Assembly: GCF_023208015.1 (NCBI RefSeq)
Contig: NZ_CP051627.1
Span: 3,702,422-3,766,421 of the forward strand
DNA length: 64,000 bases
Direction: 5' to 3'
Origin: Thermobifida alba
Lineage (GTDB): Bacteria > Actinomycetota > Actinomycetes > Streptosporangiales > Streptosporangiaceae
In this document: positions 32,868 through 41,498 of the stretch, piece after piece
How positions within the stretch are numbered: the stretch's first letter is position 1
Layout of the letters: the number at the start of each line of letters is the position of its first letter
Position numbers and translations under genes: made by a program
The notes under the pieces: generated by a model
Databases searched by the model: none
What the model saw: the letters and a program-made list of their open reading frames with translations, nothing else
What the model was told of the DNA's origin: nothing

Positions 32868-33623
32868 GTGTCCGAGTCCGCAGTTCCTACCCGGCACTAC
32901 CCGCTCCACGTCAGCGGCACCCTCGACCCGGGGGTGAGCCGCTGGCTGTGGCTGGTCAAGTGGCTGCTGGCGATCCCGCACTACGTCGTGCTGTTCTTCC
33001 TGTGGATCGCGTTCGCCGTGCTGACCGTGGTCGCGTTCTTCGCGATCCTGTTCACCGGCCGCTACCCGCGCGGCCTCTTCGACTTCAACGTCGGGGTGCT
33101 GCGGTGGAGTTGGCGGGTCACCTTCTACGCCTACGGGGTGCTGGGCACCGACCGCTACCCGCCGTTCTCCCTCTCGGCGGACGTGGACTATCCGGCGCGG
33201 CTGGACGTGGACTATCCGCAGCAGCTGTCGCGGGGCCTGGTCCTGGTGAAGTGGTGGCTGCTGGCGATCCCGCACTACCTGCTGGTGTCGGCCTTCGCCT
33301 CCAGCGGTATGCGGACGTACGGCGGGTCGGGCGGAACCCACGAGGGCGCCCGGACCGCGATGGAGGGCAGCCAGTGGATGACGCAGGTCGGACCGCCCAG
33401 TCTGATGAGCCTGCTGGTGCTGTTCGCGGCGATCGCGCTGCTGTTCACCGGCGGCTACCCGCGCGGCCTCTTCGACTTCCTGCTCGGCCTGCACCGCTGG
33501 GGGCTGCGGGTGGTCGCCTACGCGACGCTGATGACCGACCACTATCCGCCGTTCCGGCTCGACCAGGGCGGCCCCGATCCGACCTCGTCCACCGGTCCGC
33601 AGCAGACCGGACCGACCATGTGA
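32868..33623 (+). CDS. DUF4389 membrane protein
   Basis: This membrane protein of about 251 residues consists of two related halves, each with SRWLWLVKWLLAIPHY or SRGLVLVKWWLLAIPHY followed by FTGRYPRGLFDF / FTGGYPRGLFDF and TDRYPPFSL / TDHYPPFRL. This duplicated pattern is DUF4389. Four to five transmembrane helices are evident. GTG 32868 was chosen because GAGGAGG lies 8 bp upstream; the open frame to 32697 lacks protein character. Function is unknown. Confidence 0.85.
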   Translation: MSESAVPTRHYPLHVSGTLDPGVSRWLWLVKWLLAIPHYVVLFFLWIAFAVLTVVAFFAILFTGRYPRGLFDFNVGVLRWSWRVTFYAYGVLGTDRYPPFSLSADVDYPARLDVDYPQQLSRGLVLVKWWLLAIPHYLLVSAFASSGMRTYGGSGGTHEGARTAMEGSQWMTQVGPPSLMSLLVLFAAIALLFTGGYPRGLFDFLLGLHRWGLRVVAYATLMTDHYPPFRLDQGGPDPTSSTGPQQTGPTM

Positions 33624-33693
33624 TCCAGGGCATACGCGGCAGGGGTCGCGGGTAGCCGGACCGCACTCCGACAGTGACACACGAGGAGGAGCG

Positions 33694-34836
<1,143 letters not shown>

Positions 34837-34847
34837 GGAGGAGTGCC

Positions 34848-35249
34848 GTGAGCGTGACACTGGCGCAGGCCCGCAGGGTCATCGAGGCGGGCGAGGCCAA
34901 GGCCGCCGAGATCGGCCAGCCGATGAACATCGCGGTGGCGGACGCGGGCGGCAACCTGGTCGCGCACGTCCGGATGGACGGGGCGTGGATCGGCAGCATC
35001 GACGTCTCGATCAACAAGGCGTACACGTCGCGGGCGTTCGACATCGCCACGAAGGACCTGGCCGAGCACTCGCAGAGCGGCGGGCAGTTCTTCGGCATCC
35101 ACGTGTCCAACGGCGGCCGGGTGATGGTCTTCGCGGGCGGGGTCCCGCTGCGGCGGGACGGCGTGGTCGTGGGCGCGGTCGGCGTGAGCGGCGGCACCGG
35201 GGAGCAGGACCAGGCGGTGGCCGAGGCGGCGGCCGCGGCCTTCGGGTGA
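34848..35249 (+). CDS. GlcG/HbpS-family protein (DUF336)
   Basis: This is a 133-residue protein of the GlcG/HbpS family. It starts VTLAQARRVIEAGEAKAAEIGQPMNIAVADAGGNLVAHVRMDGAWIGS, then RAFDIATKDLAEHS, and closes in GVVVGAVGVSGGTGEQDQAVAEAA. HbpS in Streptomyces binds haem and redox signals outside the cell. This copy has no signal peptide and is probably cytoplasmic. GTG 34848 has GAGGAG upstream and follows the dehydrogenase stop at 11 bp. It may sense or buffer a cofactor for that enzyme; that is inference. Confidence 0.87.
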   Translation: MSVTLAQARRVIEAGEAKAAEIGQPMNIAVADAGGNLVAHVRMDGAWIGSIDVSINKAYTSRAFDIATKDLAEHSQSGGQFFGIHVSNGGRVMVFAGGVPLRRDGVVVGAVGVSGGTGEQDQAVAEAAAAAFG

Positions 35250-35277
35250 GGCGCCGCGCGGAACGCGGAACAGCGGA

Positions 35278-35301
35278 CCCCGGGGCGGTGCCGCCCCGGG
35301 G
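35278..35301 (+). terminator. Hairpin terminator after the dehydrogenase operon
   Basis: CCCCGGGGCGG (35278-35288) and its reverse complement (35291-35301) form a tight GC-rich hairpin 28 bp after the last stop. Beyond it, to 35443, I see nothing convincing. Confidence 0.65.
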
Positions 35302-35443
35302 CTGCTCCGGTCCTTCCCGCGGGCTCACTCGTCGCGGGTGGTGGCGACCGCGGTGTTGCGTCGGATGACGCCGCAGGTCGCCGCCACCGCGCCGCACGCG
35401 AGCAGCGGACGCCCGGGGCGTCCCGCCCGCCGCGGGCCCGGGG

Positions 35444-36091
35444 TCAGGCCGGGGTGAGGATCTTCACCCCGGTGTTCCAGTTGAAGTCCTGCTTCGCCGG
35501 GTCGGCCTGGAGCGTCATCATCAGGAACTGGAACCCCTCCAGTTCGCGGGCGCGGCGCAGCGGTCCCACGTCGATGGGGTGCAGCCCCATGGCGTTCACC
35601 AGGTCCGCGACCGCCTTCCTGGCGCCGGCGGAGTCGCCCGCGATGAAGACGTCCAGCGGCTGGCCCGCGACCTTCCCCTCGGCCAGGGTCGCGGCGAACG
35701 TCGTGTTGAACGCCTTGACCACGGCAGCGCCGTCGGCGGCGAGGCCGGCGATGGTCTCGGCTGCGGAGGTGTCCGGCGGTACGACCAGCGAGTCGAAGGT
35801 CGAGACGTCGACGGGGTTGGTGATGTCCACCACGGTCCGCCCGGACAGGGCGTCCCCGTAGGAGACGACGACCTCCTTGGCGGCCTCGAAGGGCAGGGCG
35901 AGCACGACGATGTCCCCGTCGGGGGTGTCACCGACGGTTCCGGTGAGGATGTCCCCGCCCAACTGCTCGGCGAGTTCGCGCGCCTTGGTCCGGTCCCGGT
36001 CGAGGATCTGGATCCGGCTGCCCGCCGCGACGGCGCGGGTGCCGATCGCCCGGCCCATGCTGCCGGTGCCGATGATCGTGATGCCGGTCAT
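35444..36091 (-). CDS. NADPH:F420 reductase-like NAD(P)-binding protein
   Basis: This is a 215-residue Rossmann protein. The dinucleotide motif ITIIGTGSMGRAIGTRAVAAG is followed by DRDRTKARELAEQLGG, VVLALPFEAAKEVV, VVDITNPVD and KAFNTTFA. This is the order found in F420-dependent NADP reductases (Npd/FNO family) and related oxidoreductases. F420-type LLM and PPOX proteins occur nearby, which fits, but the true cofactor cannot be proven from sequence. The ATG at 36091 lies 200 bp from the MarR gene, which is on the same strand upstream. Confidence 0.85.
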   Translation of the reverse strand: MTGITIIGTGSMGRAIGTRAVAAGSRIQILDRDRTKARELAEQLGGDILTGTVGDTPDGDIVVLALPFEAAKEVVVSYGDALSGRTVVDITNPVDVSTFDSLVVPPDTSAAETIAGLAADGAAVVKAFNTTFAATLAEGKVAGQPLDVFIAGDSAGARKAVADLVNAMGLHPIDVGPLRRARELEGFQFLMMTLQADPAKQDFNWNTGVKILTPA

Positions 36092-36292
36092 GGTGACCTT
36101 CTTCGGAAGCGGTGGAAAGAGTGTGGTCCGCGGCCCGCGGCACCGGCACGGTGGAGCGGGAGCCGCGTGGCTCGTGATCCCCGACTACCCGGGAATGCGC
36201 TCCGGTAACGGGCCCGTCCCCCACGCCGGACGGGTGCGGTGGGCCGGCGGCCGCCGGAGTCCGGGCGAAGGGGCACCGGTCCCGCCGACCGG

Positions 36293-36814
36293 TCAGCGGC
36301 CGACGGCGCGGGTACCGTCCGCTGCCGGCCCACCGATCCGGTCGGCGAGGTCCTCCTCGTCGCGCGCCAGGTGGGCGAGCACGGTCTCGCTGATCTCGGC
36401 GAGCGCGTCGAGCTGGGCGGGGGTGAGCAGGTCGAGGAACTCGGCGCGCAGCTGAGCGGTGTACTCGGGCGCGGCCTGCTCGATGGCCCGGCGCCCCCGG
36501 TCCAGCAGGCAGACCACGGCGCTGCGGGCGTCGGCGGGGTTGGGTTCGCGGCACAGCAGTCCCCGCTGCGCCATACGGCGAACCTGGTGGGACAGGCGGC
36601 TCTTCTCCCAGCCCAGGGCGCAGCGCAGGTCCAGGGCCCGCAGTCGGCCCCCGGGGCTGGCGTGGAGGGCGAACAGCACCTCGTAGTCGGCCCAGGACAG
36701 TCCGGCGTGCCGGTGGAGGCGCTGCTCCAGGCGCGCCTGGAGCGCGGAGCTCATGCGCTGGTAGCCGGTCCAGGCACGGAGTTCACGCGGATCGAGGGGG
36801 GAGCTGTCGCCCAT
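36293..36814 (-). CDS. MarR-family transcriptional regulator
   Basis: This 173-residue winged-helix protein has LSWADYEVLFALHASPGG, RALDLRCALGWEKSRLSHQVRRMAQRGLLCRE and the wing DARSAVVCLLDRGRRAIEQAAP, followed by C-terminal dimer helices. It lies upstream of the Npd-like gene. On the other side it is divided from the crcB pair by about 50 bp containing TTGACGGATCATCCAG. A 13/16 copy of that motif sits between crcB and the LLM-hemerythrin gene. It probably controls these genes in response to a redox or phenolic signal, but the ligand is unknown. Confidence 0.88.
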   Translation of the reverse strand: MGDSSPLDPRELRAWTGYQRMSSALQARLEQRLHRHAGLSWADYEVLFALHASPGGRLRALDLRCALGWEKSRLSHQVRRMAQRGLLCREPNPADARSAVVCLLDRGRRAIEQAAPEYTAQLRAEFLDLLTPAQLDALAEISETVLAHLARDEEDLADRIGGPAADGTRAVGR

Positions 36815-36827
36815 GTCCCCAGAATAG

Positions 36828-36843
36828 TTGACGGATCATCCAG
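36828..36843. promoter_or_regulatory. Candidate MarR site upstream of marR
   Basis: TTGACGGATCATCCAG lies 14 bp upstream of the MarR start. A 13/16 match, TTGATACATCATCCAG, is found at 37766-37781. Confidence 0.5.
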
Positions 36844-36863
36844 TTTCCGGGAGGCAGTCGGCG

Positions 36864-37226
36864 CTATCCGGTGAACCAGTCGGCCGCGGCCGCGCCGAGC
36901 AGCGCCGCGCCCGGGCCCGCGGCGAGGTTCGCGCCGGCGTTGAGCAGGGCGCGGCGCCGGTCCCCACCGCGCAGCAGCCGCAGCGTCTCGTAGCTGAAGG
37001 TGGAGTAGGTGGTCAGTGCGCCGCACAGGCCGCTGCTGAGCAGCGCCACGGCCGGTGCGGGCAGCGGCAGCGCGGTCAGAGCGCCGGCGAGCAGGCAGCC
37101 GAGGGTGTTGACGCACCACGTGCCCCAGGGGAACGCCGTGCCGTGGCGGGCCTGGACGGCGCGGTCGAGGAGGTGGCGCAGCGGCGCTCCGACGGCCGCG
37201 CCCGCCGCGACCAGCAGCACCGTCAC
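36864..37226 (-). CDS. crcB: CrcB/Fluc fluoride channel subunit (second copy)
   Basis: This is a 120-residue, four-helix membrane protein of the CrcB (Fluc) family, which exports fluoride. Conserved features are GAPLRHLLDRAV, the FPWGTWCVNTLGCLLAGAL segment with the pore Asn, and GLCGALTTYSTFSYET with the TTYSTF fluoride-contact motif. GTG 37226 overlaps the stop of the upstream crcB (GTGA). Tandem pairs like this form obligate heterodimers in many Gram-positives. I looked for a fluoride riboswitch ahead of the pair and did not find one. Confidence 0.92.
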   Translation of the reverse strand: MTVLLVAAGAAVGAPLRHLLDRAVQARHGTAFPWGTWCVNTLGCLLAGALTALPLPAPAVALLSSGLCGALTTYSTFSYETLRLLRGGDRRRALLNAGANLAAGPGAALLGAAAADWFTG

Positions 37227-37699
37227 GTCGCCTCCCGCCGGGCGGCGACCCGGTCGAGCACGGCCGCGGTGGCGGCGCTCGCGGCCCCCGCCGCGGCCAG
37301 CGCACCGGCCAGGTTGGCGGCCAGGGCCAGCAGCGCGACCTCCGGCCGGTGGGCGGCGAGGGCGGCTGCGGCGTCGGTGACGGAGGCGGAGAAGGTGGTG
37401 TAGCCGCCCAGCACTCCCGTACCGAGAAAGGGGCGGAGCAGCGGGTGGCTTCCCGGTCGGCGTTCGAGGACCTCCATGAGCACGCCGATCAGCGCGCACC
37501 CGACCATGTTGACCAGGACCACCGTCCAGTCCACCGAGTCGGGGCGCTGCGGCGACGCGGCGAGGAGGGCGTGGCGGGCCAGCGCGCCCAGCACGCCGCC
37601 CGCGGCCACGGTGGCCAGTACCGGCCAGCGGCGCTCCCCGCTCCCGCGCGGCCCGGAGGGGGCGGTCCCGTCCAGGGCGGGGCTGTTCCGGTCGGCCAT
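37223..37699 (-). CDS. crcB: CrcB/Fluc fluoride channel subunit (first copy)
   Basis: This is a 158-residue CrcB homologue with an N-terminal extension of about 25 polar residues. It has VAAGGVLGALARHALLA, the DWTVVLVNMVGCALIGVLMEVL segment (pore Asn) and GTGVLGGYTTFSASVTD (TTFSxF-type motif). ATG 37699 begins the pair, and the next crcB overlaps by 4 bp. The longer reading frame extending far upstream on this strand is antisense to the LLM gene and is not real. It is divergent from the LLM-hemerythrin gene, whose promoter region is shared. Confidence 0.92.
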   Translation of the reverse strand: MADRNSPALDGTAPSGPRGSGERRWPVLATVAAGGVLGALARHALLAASPQRPDSVDWTVVLVNMVGCALIGVLMEVLERRPGSHPLLRPFLGTGVLGGYTTFSASVTDAAAALAAHRPEVALLALAANLAGALAAAGAASAATAAVLDRVAARREAT

Positions 37700-37765
37700 G
37701 CGGCTCCCCTCCGGCGGATCTCCCCGGCGAGGGTACCGCCGCACCGACCCATCCCCGCAAACAGG

Positions 37766-37781
37766 TTGATACATCATCCAG
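37766..37781. promoter_or_regulatory. Candidate MarR site in the crcB/LLM divergent region
   Basis: TTGATACATCATCCAG matches 13 of 16 bases of the site upstream of marR (36828-36843). A near-palindrome, GTTGAC-TC-GTCAAC (37792-37805), follows directly. Both lie between the divergent crcB and LLM-hemerythrin starts. Confidence 0.5.
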
Positions 37782-37861
37782 ATCGAATAAAGTTGACTCG
37801 TCAACATCAGTGACGTCCGGGGGCGCACGCCACGTCCCGGAAACCTATCGGGGGGCCACCC

Positions 37862-39484
37862 TTGACCGACTACGGCCACGAACTGCGTTTCGGCACCTTC
37901 CTCACCCCGAGCAACCAGGATCCCGAGCGGGTGGTCGGACTCGCCCAGCTCACCGAGCAGGCCGGACTGGACCTGGCCACCTTCCAGGACCACCCCTACC
38001 AGTCCGCGTTTCTGGACACCTGGACCCTGCTGTCCTACCTGGCCGCCCGCACCGAGCGGATCAGCCTGGCCGGCAACGTGCTCAACCTGCCGCTGCGCCA
38101 GCCCGCCGTCCTGGCGCGCAGCGCGGCCAGCCTCGACCTGCTCAGCGGCGGCCGGATCGAACTGGGCCTGGGCGCGGGCGCCTTCTGGGACGGCATCGAG
38201 GCCATGGGCGGGCAGCGCCTCACCCCCGGACAGGGCGTCCGGGCACTCGCCGAGGCCATCGAGATCATCCGCGGGATCTGGGCCGCCGACGAACGCCGCG
38301 CGCTGCGCGTCGACGGCGAGCACCACCGGGTGGCGGGCGCCAAACGCGGCCCCGCGCCCGCCCACCCCATCGAGATCTGGCTGGGCGCCTACAAGCCGCG
38401 CATGCTGCGCCTGGTCGGCCGCGCCGCCGACGGGTGGCTGCCGTCCGTGCCCTACCTGTCCGGCCTCGACGACCTCGCCCGCGGCAACGCGGTTATCGAC
38501 GAGGCCGCCGCCGAGGCGGGCCGCTCCCCCTCCGCCGTCCGCCGCCTGCTCAACGTCAACGGCGTGTTCGCCCGGTCGGGCGGCGGCTTCCTCAACGGGC
38601 CGGTCGAGCAGTGGGTCGAGGAGCTCGCCGGACTCGCCCTCGACGACGGGGTGAGCGTGTTCCTCCTCGGCACCGACCACTCGGAGACCATCCAGCGGTT
38701 CGGCCAGGAGGTGGCCCCGGCCGTCCGGGAACTCGTCGCCGCGGAACGGTCCCGCCCCCGCCCCGCCGAGGCCCCCGGCGCCGTGCTCACCACCGAAGCG
38801 CCCGCCCCGCAGGAGCAGGCCCCGCCCGCCGCCCCCGGCCGCGGCCAGTACGAACGCCTCGGCGTCACCCCCACGCCCGACGACGGCACCCGCCTCAGCC
38901 CGCGCAGCCGGGAGCTGTGGGACGAGAGCACCCGCCCCACCCGCCCCGAGTCCGGTCCCGACGTCAGCTACGACGACGTCTCCCGCGCCCTCGGCCGGCA
39001 CCTCATCGACGTCCACGACCAGCTGCGCGCCGAACTCGACCGCCTGCGGGACCTCATCGACCAGGTCCGGGCGGGCACGCTCAGCGCCGGAGACGCCCGC
39101 TCGGCCATCAACCAGATGACCCTGCGCCAGAACAACTGGAGCCTGGGCGCCTACTGCGCCTCCTACTGCCGGGTGGTCACCCAGCACCACACCCTGGAGG
39201 ACACCTCGGTCTTCCCGCACCTGCGCGCCCAGGAGAAGGCGCTGGAGCCCGTCATCGACCGGCTCACCGAGGAGCACCACGTCATCCACCGGGTCCTCAA
39301 CGACGTGGACAGCGCCCTGGTCGCGTTCATCAACCACCCCGGCGACTTCGCTCCGCTGCAGGAGGCGGTCGACGTCCTCACCGACGTCCTGCTGTCGCAC
39401 CTGGCCTACGAGGAGCGGGAACTGGTGGAACCGCTGGCCCGCTACGGGTTCTACGCGGGGCAGGTCCGCTCCCTGCGGCGCTGA
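37862..39484 (+). CDS. Fusion of LLM flavin/F420 oxidoreductase with hemerythrin HHE domain
   Basis: Residues 1-300 are a luciferase-like monooxygenase domain (FGTFLTPSNQDPERVVGLAQLTEQAGLDLATFQDHPYQ; LSGGRIELGLGAGAFWDGIEAMGG; PIEIWLGAYKPRMLRLVGRAADGWLPS). A Pro/Ala linker (about 305-350) leads to a hemerythrin-like helical bundle (about 365-530). That bundle has iron-ligand motifs HLIDVHDQL, VVTQHHTLEDTSVFPHL, LTEEHHVIHRVL and LLSHLAYEERELV. The translation starts at TTG 37862 after GGGGG. Both domains are complete. The fusion would join a flavin/F420 redox site to an oxygen- or NO-reactive diiron site. Its substrate is unknown. A 16-bp terminator follows. Confidence 0.88.
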   Translation: MTDYGHELRFGTFLTPSNQDPERVVGLAQLTEQAGLDLATFQDHPYQSAFLDTWTLLSYLAARTERISLAGNVLNLPLRQPAVLARSAASLDLLSGGRIELGLGAGAFWDGIEAMGGQRLTPGQGVRALAEAIEIIRGIWAADERRALRVDGEHHRVAGAKRGPAPAHPIEIWLGAYKPRMLRLVGRAADGWLPSVPYLSGLDDLARGNAVIDEAAAEAGRSPSAVRRLLNVNGVFARSGGGFLNGPVEQWVEELAGLALDDGVSVFLLGTDHSETIQRFGQEVAPAVRELVAAERSRPRPAEAPGAVLTTEAPAPQEQAPPAAPGRGQYERLGVTPTPDDGTRLSPRSRELWDESTRPTRPESGPDVSYDDVSRALGRHLIDVHDQLRAELDRLRDLIDQVRAGTLSAGDARSAINQMTLRQNNWSLGAYCASYCRVVTQHHTLEDTSVFPHLRAQEKALEPVIDRLTEEHHVIHRVLNDVDSALVAFINHPGDFAPLQEAVDVLTDVLLSHLAYEERELVEPLARYGFYAGQVRSLRR

Positions 39485-39501
39485 CCTGGCGCGGCGGACG
39501 C

Positions 39502-39540
39502 ACCGGAGGGCGGGCCGCCCGGCACGGCCCGCCCTCCGGT
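39502..39540. terminator. Bidirectional hairpin terminator
   Basis: A perfect 16-bp inverted repeat occupies 39502-39517 and 39525-39540 with a 7-nt loop. It lies between the convergent LLM-hemerythrin and USP genes. Confidence 0.8.
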
Positions 39541-39559
39541 CACCGCTGCCCGCGGCGGC

Positions 39560-40489
39560 TCACCACTCCCAGTCCTCGTCCTGCCGGCGGTGCCGCACCA
39601 CCGCGACGGGCGAGGTCGCGCGGTGCAGCACCGACTGGCTCACCGAGCCGAGCAGCAGCCCGGCGACGCTCCCCCTCCCGTGGGATCCCACGACGACCAG
39701 GTCGGCGTACCGGCCCGCGTCGAGCAGCGCCTGGACGGGGTGCTCGTAGACGACCCGCACCCCCACCGGGACGTCCACGGCCTCCTCGGCGCGGGCCCGG
39801 TCGACCAGGTCGTCGATGTACTTCCTGGTGCGCCCCTCGAACACATCGAAGTTCATGGTGTACCCGGCGGCGGACAACGCCATCGGGTCCAGCGGGGCCG
39901 GAAGCTGCCAGCCGTGCACCACCGTCAGGGAGCCGTCCATGCGCGCGGCCTCCCGCAGCGCGAACCGCAGCGCCTCGGCGGAGACCTCGGAGCCGTCCAC
40001 CCCCACCACGACCTGGCAGCCGTGCCTGCGCACGGCGTCCGCGCCCGGCGGGACCACGACGACCGGGCAGGCCGCCCGGGCGCTGACGCCCACACTCGTC
40101 GACCCGAGCAGCAGCGAGGCGAGCGCGCCGTGCCCGCGCGTCCCCACGACGAGCAGCTCCGCCGTCGCGGAGACGGCGCTGAGCGTGCTGACCGCCCCTC
40201 CCTCGAAGGCCGCGGTCCGCACGGCCAGCTCCGGGCAGGCGGCGTGCGCCCGGTCCTCGGCCCGGACCAGCAGCGCGCTGACGCGCTCCCGGAGGTCCCC
40301 GGCCTCCGCGCCGAACGGGTCGACCATCGCGTACACGATCCGCAGCCCCGTGCCGCGCTCCACCGCGGCGCGAGCGGCCCAGTCCAGGGCCCCCCACCCC
40401 TCGTCGGAGCCGTCCACCCCCACGACGACTCCGAACCGGGTGTGCTCGCCGTTCCGCTCCACCACCCGCTCCACGCTCTTCGTCGCCAC
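39560..40489 (-). CDS. Tandem universal stress protein (UspA)
   Basis: Two Usp domains are arranged in one chain. Each starts with the VVVGVDGS motif and ends with the ATP-binding signature (VVGTRGHGALASLLLGSTS; VVGSHGRGSVAGLLLGSVSQSV, G-x2-G-x9-GS). Tandem UspA proteins are the most numerous members of the mycobacterial DosR regulon (Rv2005c, Rv2623 type). GTG 40489 has GGAGGTCCGG just upstream; an alternative GTG at 40525 adds 12 residues. It is divergent from the HTH-PPOX gene, and a GGGACCTCGGTCCC palindrome lies between them. Confidence 0.92.
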   Translation of the reverse strand: MATKSVERVVERNGEHTRFGVVVGVDGSDEGWGALDWAARAAVERGTGLRIVYAMVDPFGAEAGDLRERVSALLVRAEDRAHAACPELAVRTAAFEGGAVSTLSAVSATAELLVVGTRGHGALASLLLGSTSVGVSARAACPVVVVPPGADAVRRHGCQVVVGVDGSEVSAEALRFALREAARMDGSLTVVHGWQLPAPLDPMALSAAGYTMNFDVFEGRTRKYIDDLVDRARAEEAVDVPVGVRVVYEHPVQALLDAGRYADLVVVGSHGRGSVAGLLLGSVSQSVLHRATSPVAVVRHRRQDEDWEW

Positions 40490-40635
40490 CCGGACCTCCG
40501 TCTCCCCGCCGTTTTTCCTCCTCACTCCGTGCTATCCCGAACCGCCGCGGGGCGGACAGTGCCCATCGGAACAGAGCGGGTGGGACGTTCGTCCTTCGCT
40601 CCCCCTGCCCCGGAACGCCCCCCGCATCCCCGGCT

Positions 40636-40649
40636 GGGACCTCGGTCCC
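40636..40649. promoter_or_regulatory. Candidate DevR/DosR box in the USP / HTH-PPOX divergent promoter
   Basis: GGGACCTCGGTCCC is a 6-2-6 palindrome with the same half-sites and spacing as the DosR consensus core GGGACT-WW-AGTCCC. It lies 147 bp from the USP start and 107 bp from the HTH-PPOX start. Confidence 0.6.
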
Positions 40650-40755
40650 GGCCGGTCGGCCCGAACGGCCCGCCATAGGTCCGGCCGCACCGAGCATGAT
40701 CGGACCGAAAAGGGTTAGTCGCGACTGGTGAGGGACACAGAACCGGGAGGACCTC

Positions 40756-41433
40756 GTGAACGTCAAGGACCAAAGGGCCCGGGGCGACCTCGGCCGCCGG
40801 GTCGCCTACCGCCGCGCCGAACTGGGCCTCTCCCAGGAGGAGCTGGCCGAACGCGCGGGCATGGCCGCCGGCTACATCGACTATCTGGAACGCAATCCGC
40901 CCAACCTCAGCCCGGGGGCGCTGTCCCGCCTCGCCGACGCGCTGCGCACCTCCCCGGAGGCGCTGCTGGGAGCGGGCTTCGACGAACCCGAGGGCTCGCA
41001 GGTCACCCACGTGCCCCGGCCGAGAATGGAGGAACTGGACTCCCAGGAGTGCCTGGAGCTGATCAAGGCCGGCGGAGTGGGCCGCATCGCCTTCACCGTG
41101 CCCGGGGAGTCGGCCCCGACGGTCCTGCCCGTCAACTTCCTCGTCCGCAACGAGACCATCATCTTCCGCACCACGGGATACGGGCTCATCGCCGAACACG
41201 CGGCCGACGAGTACATCTCCTTCGAGGTGGACCGGTTGGACGGGGCGACCAGCGAGGGCTGGAGCGTGCTGGTGGTCGGCCGGGCCCGCCCGGTCCGCGA
41301 CCCGGTGGAACTGGCGCGCCTGCGGGAGACCGCACCGGTCCAGCCGTGGGCGGCCGGGGAACGGGACCTGTTCGTCACCGTCATTCCCAAACGCGTCACC
41401 GGACGCCGCATCGCCCACGAACCTCCGAGGTGA
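40756..41433 (+). CDS. XRE-type HTH fused to PPOX-fold domain
   Basis: Residues 8-70 are an XRE/Cro HTH (LGRRVAYRRAELGLSQEELAERAGMAAGYIDYLERNPPNLSPGALSRLADAL). Residues 95-225 are a split-barrel PPOX domain (LDSQECLELIKAGGVGRIAFT, TVLPVNFLVRNETIIFRT, ISFEVDRLDGATSEGWSVLVVGRARPV, RVTGRRIAHEPPR). This fused type is common in actinomycetes. The PPOX part parallels the free-standing protein at 8727-9164. GTG 40756 follows GGGAGGACCTC. A USP, a DevR-like regulator and another USP follow on the same strand with short gaps, suggesting one operon. A flavin/F420-sensing regulator is a plausible role. Confidence 0.9.
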   Translation: MNVKDQRARGDLGRRVAYRRAELGLSQEELAERAGMAAGYIDYLERNPPNLSPGALSRLADALRTSPEALLGAGFDEPEGSQVTHVPRPRMEELDSQECLELIKAGGVGRIAFTVPGESAPTVLPVNFLVRNETIIFRTTGYGLIAEHAADEYISFEVDRLDGATSEGWSVLVVGRARPVRDPVELARLRETAPVQPWAAGERDLFVTVIPKRVTGRRIAHEPPR

Positions 41434-41498
41434 CTCCCGGTTCGCCCGGTCCGGCGGACCCGCCGGACCCGTCACGCGGCCCCGAGGAGGGTCCGGCG

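Noticed and set aside
35302-35443. Small minus-strand reading frame (ending ATTRDE) after the HbpS-like gene
   Set aside because: No start codon with a ribosome site and no protein-like upstream sequence; treated as non-coding.
37700-37800. Fluoride riboswitch ahead of the crcB pair
   Set aside because: The conserved crcB-motif segments could not be found on the minus strand in this region.
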